This document shows, piece by piece, positions 6,646 through 11,221 of a stretch of 11,221 nucleotides of DNA. The position numbers were made by a program, and so were the translations under genes. A model generated the notes under the pieces. That model did no database searches. It was not told the DNA's origin and was given only the letters and a program-made list of their open reading frames with translations. Source of the DNA: Oscillospiraceae bacterium (GTDB lineage: Bacteria > Bacillota > Clostridia > Oscillospirales > Ruminococcaceae); the NCBI GenBank assembly GCA_029068025.1, contig JAIEDJ010000219.1:1-11221 (forward strand), in the 5' to 3' direction. The stretch's first letter is position 1. Each line of letters starts with the position of its first letter.

Positions 6646-6670
6646 AAAATGTTGACCTTTCCAACATTTT
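6646..6670. repeat. AT-rich palindrome upstream of the activase promoter
   Basis: AAAATGTTG (6646-6654) and CAACATTTT (6662-6670) form a perfect 9-bp inverted repeat with a 7-base spacer. It ends 27 bases before the -35 box, so it could be an operator; with its TTTTT end it could also act as a second terminator for the gene before. The bases AAAATGTTGAC (6646-6656) also occur at 3671-3681 in the left inverted repeat, so it may instead be a fragment of that repeat family. Confidence 0.5.
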
Positions 6671-6697
6671 TAACTCTTGAATACATTTTTTCCCGTG

Positions 6698-6726
6698 TTG
6701 ACTTTTTGCGTCAAGTGTGCTATAAT
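6698..6726 (+). promoter_or_regulatory. Near-consensus sigma-A promoter for the activase-type gene
   Basis: TTGACT (6698-6703), 17-bp spacer, TATAAT (6721-6726), with TGC directly before the -10 giving an extended -10. Expected start about 6733, leaving a ~110-base AT-rich leader. In the leader I see only a three-codon ATG (6767, MKQ then stop) and a weak GCGG/CCGC pairing, not a recognisable riboswitch. Confidence 0.82.
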
Positions 6727-6827
6727 ATAAATAGTTGCGGTTTTATCGAATTCGCGTATATACCGCATGAAACAATAGCTTAAATTGACAAAATTTTCAT
6801 AAAAAAATAGAAAAATTATCCAAAAAG

Positions 6828-6843
6828 AAAGGAAATGGCAATT
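6828..6843 (+). promoter_or_regulatory. Ribosome binding site deciding the activase start (6844 over 6835)
   Basis: The AAGGA core at 6829-6833 leaves only one base before the ATG at 6835 but ten bases before the in-frame ATG at 6844. Starting at 6844 also gives MKRVGLDIGSTTVK, the usual N-terminus of this ATPase fold, so the first ATG is probably not used. Confidence 0.65.
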
Positions 6844-9800
6844 ATGAAACGTGTTGGACTGGATATTGGCTCCACCACCGTAAAGGTTGCGGTGCTGGGA
6901 GAAAATGACGAGCTTTTGTTCAGCCGTTACCAGCGGCATTTTTCGGATATCCGGAAGACTGTTGCGGATATCGTCTCCGAGGTTTCGGACACCGTTTCCG
7001 GAGACCGCGTTATGATCGCGGTAACAGGCTCGGGCGGTATCTCCGTCTCCAAATGGCTGGGGATCCCGTTCGTTCAGGAGGTCGCGGCGGGTACTACGGC
7101 GATCCGCGCCCTGATCCCGCAAACCGATGTAGCCATAGAGCTTGGCGGCGAAGACGCAAAGATCACATATCTCACGGGCGGTCTTGAGCAGCGCATGAAC
7201 GGCAGCTGCGCGGGCGGCACGGGCGCGTTCATAGATCAGATGGCGGCGCTGCTGAACACCGACGCCACGGGACTTAACGAGCTTGCGAAAAAGCACACCA
7301 CCATATATCCGATAGCGTCGCGCTGCGGCGTTTTCGCAAAGAGCGACATTCAGCCGCTCATCAATGACGGCGCTAAGAAAAGCGATGTCGCGGCTTCCGT
7401 TTTCCAGTCTGTGGTAAACCAGACGATCAGCGGACTTGCCTGCGGAAAGCCTATACGCGGCTATGTGGCATTCCTTGGCGGTCCGCTCCATCACCTCTCC
7501 GAGCTGCGCGGACGCTTTATAGAAACGCTTGGTCTTGACGACGATCACATAGTTTTCCCCGAGAACGCACAGCTTTTCGTGGCGATAGGCTGCGCCCTGT
7601 CGGACGAGGTGAACGAAACTGACTTTGACGAGCTGCTGAAAAAATGCGCTAATCTCGGAGACAATCAGCTCCGCGAGGTAGAGCGCCTTGAACCGCTTTT
7701 CGCGGACGATACCGCGCTTGAGGAATTCCGCGCGCGTCACGCACAGTCGATTATTCCGACTGCCGATATAACCACCCACACAGGAGCGTGCTATCTCGGA
7801 ATAGACGCGGGCTCCACCACCACCAAGGCGGTGCTGCTCAACAAGGACGCTGAAATCTTGTACTCGCATTACGCGGGAAATCAGGGCGATCCGCTGAAAT
7901 CGGTCATCGGTATCCTGAAAGAGATCTACGGACTGCTGCCCGAGGGCGCGTACATAGCCAAGGCTTGCGCTACCGGCTACGGTGAGCACCTTATCAAGGC
8001 GGCGCTCGGCGCGGACTATGGCGAGATCGAGACCATGGCGCATTACAAGGCGGCCGATAAGATACTCCCCGGCGCGGAATTCATTCTTGATATCGGCGGA
8101 CAGGATATGAAGTGTATGCGTGTAAAAAACGGCGAGATCGAGAGCATTCTTCTGAATGAAGCGTGCTCGTCCGGCTGCGGCTCGTTTATTGAGAACTTCG
8201 CCAACGCGCTCGGAATGACCAGCGCCGAATTCGCCGTACTGGGACTTTCCGCACAGAACCCCGTCGACCTCGGCTCGCGCTGCACGGTGTTTATGAACTC
8301 GCGCGTAAAGCAGGCTCAGAAGGAGGGCGCGACCGTTGCGGACATCTCCGCCGGACTGTCCTATTCCGTAGTGAAAAACGCGCTGTTCAAGGTAATAAAG
8401 CTGCGCGATACCGCGTCCATGGGCGAGAAAATAATCGTCCAGGGCGGCACGTTTATGAACGATTCCGTTCTCCGCGCGTTTGAGCTTATAGTCGGCAAAA
8501 ACGTTGTCCGCCCCGACAAGGCGGGACTTATGGGAGCATACGGCTCCGCGCTCGTCGCGCTCGAACGCGACGACGGCAAGGGCAGCAAAATATTCGCGCT
8601 TGACAAGCTCGACGGCTTCAAGGTCGAGAAGACCGCGGCGCGCTGCGGAAAGTGCTCCAACAACTGTCTGCTGACCATCTCGAAGTTCCCCGACGGAACG
8701 CGCTTTATCAGCAACAACCGCTGCGAGCGCGGCGCCGGTACTGTTTCCGAGGGCGAAAAGCTCCCGAATCTCTACGATTATAAATATCATCTGCTGTTCG
8801 ATCGCGAAGGCCTGCCCGAACAGTCCGCAAAGCGCGGAGTTATCGGACTTCTGCGCGTTCTGGGAATGTACGAGAACTATCCGTTCTGGCACAAGCTGTT
8901 CACGGAGCTTGGCTTCTCCGTAAAGCTGTCGCCGAAGTCCTCGCGCGAGATCTACGACCGCGGAATAGAGACTATGCCGAGTGAATCCGTATGCTATCCC
9001 GCAAAGCTGGCGCACGGTCATATACAGGCGCTCATCGATGACGGCGTAAAGCTGATCTTCTACCCCTCCATGCCGTATGAGATGGGCAACGAAAACGGCG
9101 GCGACAACCACTATAACTGCCCTGTCGTCGCGACCTACAGCGAGGTCATCAGGAACTCGGTTCCCGAGCTGCGCGGAAGCGTAAAGTTTATGAACCCGTT
9201 CCTGCCGATATTCAACGAAAAACGTATGGCTCAGCGGCTGTTTGAGGAATTCTCCGAGCAGCTGCCAGAGCTTGGAATAACAAAGCATGAAATAGCCGAG
9301 GCGCTGAAAAAAGCGTATGCCGAGGACGCTGCTTTCAAAGCCGAGATGCGTCAAAAGGGCGATGAGACGCTCGAGCTGCTCAAGAAAAACGGCAAGCGCG
9401 GCATAGTTCTCGCAGGCCGTCCGTATCACGTCGATCCCGAGATCAACCACGGTCTGCCGGAAATGATCGCGGGCTACGGCTTCGCGGTATTCACCGAGGA
9501 CAGCATCGCGCATATCGAGCAGGTAGTCCGCCCGATCCGCGTAGTTGATCAGTGGACGTACCACACAAGACTGTATGCGGCGGCTCACGTAGTCGGACAT
9601 AACGACTGCCTTGAGCTGGTTCAGTTGAACTCCTTCGGCTGCGGTCTGGACGCTATTACGACCGACGAGGTACAGGAGATACTGCGCAGCTTCGGCAAGC
9701 TGTACACCTGCCTTAAGATCGACGAGGTGAACAACCTCGGCGCGGCGCGTATCCGTCTGCGCTCGCTGATCTCCGTTGTGGACGAGCGCCGCCGTCACAA

Positions 9801-11142
9801 ATATAAGCCCGTGCGCGGTCACATCGGATACATAAGGCAGCCCGAGTTCACCAAGGAAATGCGCAAAAAGCACACTATACTCTGTCCGCAGATGGCGCCT
9901 ATCCACTTCAATCTTCTGGAAGCGGCGTTCAAGCACAGCGGATATGATGTAATAATTCTGAAGGACTGCTCTAAAGCGGTTGTGGACGAGGGTCTGAAAT
10001 ATGTCAACAACGACGCGTGCTATCCGTCTATTCTGATAGTCGGACAGCTGATCCACGCGCTCAACAGCGGAAAATACGATCTTGAGAACACCTCCGTTAT
10101 GATCACCCAGACGGGCGGCGCGTGCAGAGCGACAAACTATGTCGGTATGCTGAAAAAAGCGCTAAAGGACGCGGGACATGACAAGGTGCCGCTGATCTCG
10201 CTGAATGTTGTCGGACTGGAGAAGCAAAGCGGCTTCAGGCTGTCCGCCTCCATGGCTGTCCGCGCGTTTATGAGCATAATCTACGGCGACGTATTGCAGC
10301 GCTGTCTGTACAAGGTGCGCCCGTATGAGAAGGTCAAGGGCAGCGCCAACGCGCTTTACGAAAAGTGGAGCAAGTTCCTTTACGACGAACTGGAACATCT
10401 CTCGCTGAAACGCTTCAACAACAATATACGAAACGTCGTCAAGGAATTCCTTGAGTTCCCCGTTTTGGATATCCAGAAGCCGAAGATCGGACTTGTCGGT
10501 GAGATACTTGTAAAGTTCCACCCCGTTGCCAACAACGACATAATCGGTCTGCTGGAGAACGAGGGCTGCGAGGTCGTAGTGCCGGATCTTATGGGATTCT
10601 TCTATTACATATGCTCCCACGGAAAAACCAAGTCTGAGCTGTTGTACTGCTCGCGGCTCAAGAAGTTTGCGGAAAACTCCGCGATCAAGGCGTTCAAGTT
10701 TATGGAGCGCAGCTACCGCAAGGCGGTCACGGGAACAAAATTCGGCTGTCCCGGCGATATTTTTGAAATGCGCGAGATGGTAAGACCGATAGTATCTCCC
10801 GGAAACATCGCGGGCGAGGGCTGGTTCCTCTCCGCGGAGATGCTGGAGCTTATACACGAGGGCGTGCCGAATATCGTATGTATGCAGCCGTTCGCATGCC
10901 TGCCCAATCACGTAACGGGCAAGGGCGTTATCGGCGAGCTGCGCCGCCAGCACCCCGAAAGCAATATAGTTGCGGTGGACTTCGACCCGGGCGCATCCGA
11001 GGTAAACCAGGTCAACAGAATAAAGCTCATGCTGACGCAGGCGTTCGCAAGAGCGGGCATAGACCGCCGCAGTGTAGTACCCGAGTTGTCGGCTATGGAT
11101 AAATATTCGGAGATCGTAGATAATACGGTTACTAATGGGTAA
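6844..11142 (+). CDS. Large acyl-CoA dehydratase activase-type protein: two BadF/HgdC ATPase domains + DUF2229 + HgdB-like region
   Basis: 1432 residues from ATG 6844 (1435 from 6835). Domain 1 (~1-255) is an acetate/sugar kinase-Hsp70-actin-fold activase: GLDIGSTTVK (5-14), LGGEDAK (100-106), NGSCAGGTGAF with Cys122, and SRCGVFAKS with Cys161. Domain 2 (~316-575) repeats it: GIDAGSTTTK (319-328), DIGGQDMK (416-423), NEACSSGCGSF with Cys441, GSRCTVFMNS with Cys480. In HgdC-type activators such a Cys pair from each of two subunits holds one [4Fe-4S] cluster, and ATP hydrolysis drives a low-potential electron into the dehydratase. Next is CGKCSNNC (Cys601, 604, 608) plus Cys627, then DUF2229 (~664-860), a GRPYHVDPEINHG block (858-870) and an HgdB-like C-terminal region (~1010-1400) with ITQTGGACRATNY (1087-1099). 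The length fits the known ~1400-residue clostridial activase/DUF2229 family. That family's substrate is not established, and no separate dehydratase genes lie in the window. Cytoplasmic, monocistronic as far as visible. Confidence 0.93.
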   Translation: MKRVGLDIGSTTVKVAVLGENDELLFSRYQRHFSDIRKTVADIVSEVSDTVSGDRVMIAVTGSGGISVSKWLGIPFVQEVAAGTTAIRALIPQTDVAIELGGEDAKITYLTGGLEQRMNGSCAGGTGAFIDQMAALLNTDATGLNELAKKHTTIYPIASRCGVFAKSDIQPLINDGAKKSDVAASVFQSVVNQTISGLACGKPIRGYVAFLGGPLHHLSELRGRFIETLGLDDDHIVFPENAQLFVAIGCALSDEVNETDFDELLKKCANLGDNQLREVERLEPLFADDTALEEFRARHAQSIIPTADITTHTGACYLGIDAGSTTTKAVLLNKDAEILYSHYAGNQGDPLKSVIGILKEIYGLLPEGAYIAKACATGYGEHLIKAALGADYGEIETMAHYKAADKILPGAEFILDIGGQDMKCMRVKNGEIESILLNEACSSGCGSFIENFANALGMTSAEFAVLGLSAQNPVDLGSRCTVFMNSRVKQAQKEGATVADISAGLSYSVVKNALFKVIKLRDTASMGEKIIVQGGTFMNDSVLRAFELIVGKNVVRPDKAGLMGAYGSALVALERDDGKGSKIFALDKLDGFKVEKTAARCGKCSNNCLLTISKFPDGTRFISNNRCERGAGTVSEGEKLPNLYDYKYHLLFDREGLPEQSAKRGVIGLLRVLGMYENYPFWHKLFTELGFSVKLSPKSSREIYDRGIETMPSESVCYPAKLAHGHIQALIDDGVKLIFYPSMPYEMGNENGGDNHYNCPVVATYSEVIRNSVPELRGSVKFMNPFLPIFNEKRMAQRLFEEFSEQLPELGITKHEIAEALKKAYAEDAAFKAEMRQKGDETLELLKKNGKRGIVLAGRPYHVDPEINHGLPEMIAGYGFAVFTEDSIAHIEQVVRPIRVVDQWTYHTRLYAAAHVVGHNDCLELVQLNSFGCGLDAITTDEVQEILRSFGKLYTCLKIDEVNNLGAARIRLRSLISVVDERRRHKYKPVRGHIGYIRQPEFTKEMRKKHTILCPQMAPIHFNLLEAAFKHSGYDVIILKDCSKAVVDEGLKYVNNDACYPSILIVGQLIHALNSGKYDLENTSVMITQTGGACRATNYVGMLKKALKDAGHDKVPLISLNVVGLEKQSGFRLSASMAVRAFMSIIYGDVLQRCLYKVRPYEKVKGSANALYEKWSKFLYDELEHLSLKRFNNNIRNVVKEFLEFPVLDIQKPKIGLVGEILVKFHPVANNDIIGLLENEGCEVVVPDLMGFFYYICSHGKTKSELLYCSRLKKFAENSAIKAFKFMERSYRKAVTGTKFGCPGDIFEMREMVRPIVSPGNIAGEGWFLSAEMLELIHEGVPNIVCMQPFACLPNHVTGKGVIGELRRQHPESNIVAVDFDPGASEVNQVNRIKLMLTQAFARAGIDRRSVVPELSAMDKYSEIVDNTVTNG

Positions 11143-11144
11143 AG

Positions 11145-11171
11145 TCCCCCCTCTCTGGGAGAGAGGGGGGA
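11145..11171 (+). terminator. Strong C/G-run hairpin three bases after the activase stop
   Basis: Perfect 11-bp stem TCCCCCCTCTC (11145-11155) / GAGAGGGGGGA (11161-11171), loop TGGGA. Its position suggests transcript termination, but no T-run follows. A second G/C hairpin GCGGGGG / CCCCCGC (11178-11184 / 11190-11196) comes right after, so the tract may be a dispersed intergenic repeat. Nothing coding is seen from 11143 to the window end. Confidence 0.6.
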
Positions 11172-11221
11172 AGAGACGCGGGGGCGCCCCCCCCGCCCCA
11201 GGGGGATATAAAAATCAGACG

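Noticed and set aside
6785..6813. Second promoter with perfect -35 TTGACA (6785-6790)
   Set aside because: The best -10 at 17 bp is TAGAAA, a poor match, and the promoter at 6698-6726 is far better. Could be a minor start at most.
6733..6843. Leader of the activase gene as a riboswitch or attenuator
   Set aside because: It is AT-rich, with no strong stem, no terminator-antiterminator pair and only a three-codon ORF.
6670..10056. Very long minus-strand open frame (1128 codons) antisense to the activase gene
   Set aside because: It is a shadow of biased codon use in the GC-rich + strand gene, which leaves few stops in the opposite frame. The translation is low in motifs, no ribosome binding site or promoter is seen, and the + strand frame has clear family motifs throughout.

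Overview
The window looks like chromosome of an anaerobic Clostridia bacterium, most likely Oscillospirales/Ruminococcaceae-like. This is inferred from gene content (a large 2-hydroxyacyl-CoA dehydratase activase-type protein, a FapA/DUF342 protein, a multi-PAS diguanylate cyclase), from GC-rich coding DNA next to AT-rich intergenic DNA, and from consensus sigma-A promoters with extended -10 boxes. No sequence search was possible, so the taxonomy is tentative.

Layout, all real genes on the + strand. (1) 1-3582: the 3' part of a very large sensor protein with about seven PAS domains, a GGDEF diguanylate cyclase domain with intact active site and inhibitory site, and a C-terminal GAF domain; its start lies upstream of the window. 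(2) 3597-5025: an AT-rich, gene-poor island. It holds a dead trypsin-like (S1) serine protease gene, broken by a frameshift and an in-frame stop and lacking its 5' end. Imperfect ~60-bp inverted repeats flank it, and next to it lies a GC-rich multi-hairpin palindromic element. Three hairpins in this island each sit exactly five bases from a TGTAGA/TATAGA repeat end. (3) 5121-6569: a strong promoter and a FapA-like polymer-binding/beta-solenoid protein gene. (4) 6599-6843: hairpin, AT-rich palindrome, consensus promoter and ~110-base leader. (5) 6844-11142: a 1432-residue protein with two activase (BadF/HgdC-type) ATPase domains, a cysteine cluster, and DUF2229 plus HgdB-like dehydratase regions. 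(6) 11143-11221: a C/G-run hairpin tract with no gene.

The three intact genes appear to be separate transcription units, each with its own promoter (or one outside the window) and a hairpin after it. They do not form an obvious pathway: one makes c-di-GMP, one is probably a cell-surface or cytoskeletal-type assembly factor, and one is probably a radical-enzyme activator or an enzyme of unknown substrate. I see no CRISPR array, tRNA, rRNA, transposase or phage gene. The most unusual part is the repeat-bounded island with the dead protease.
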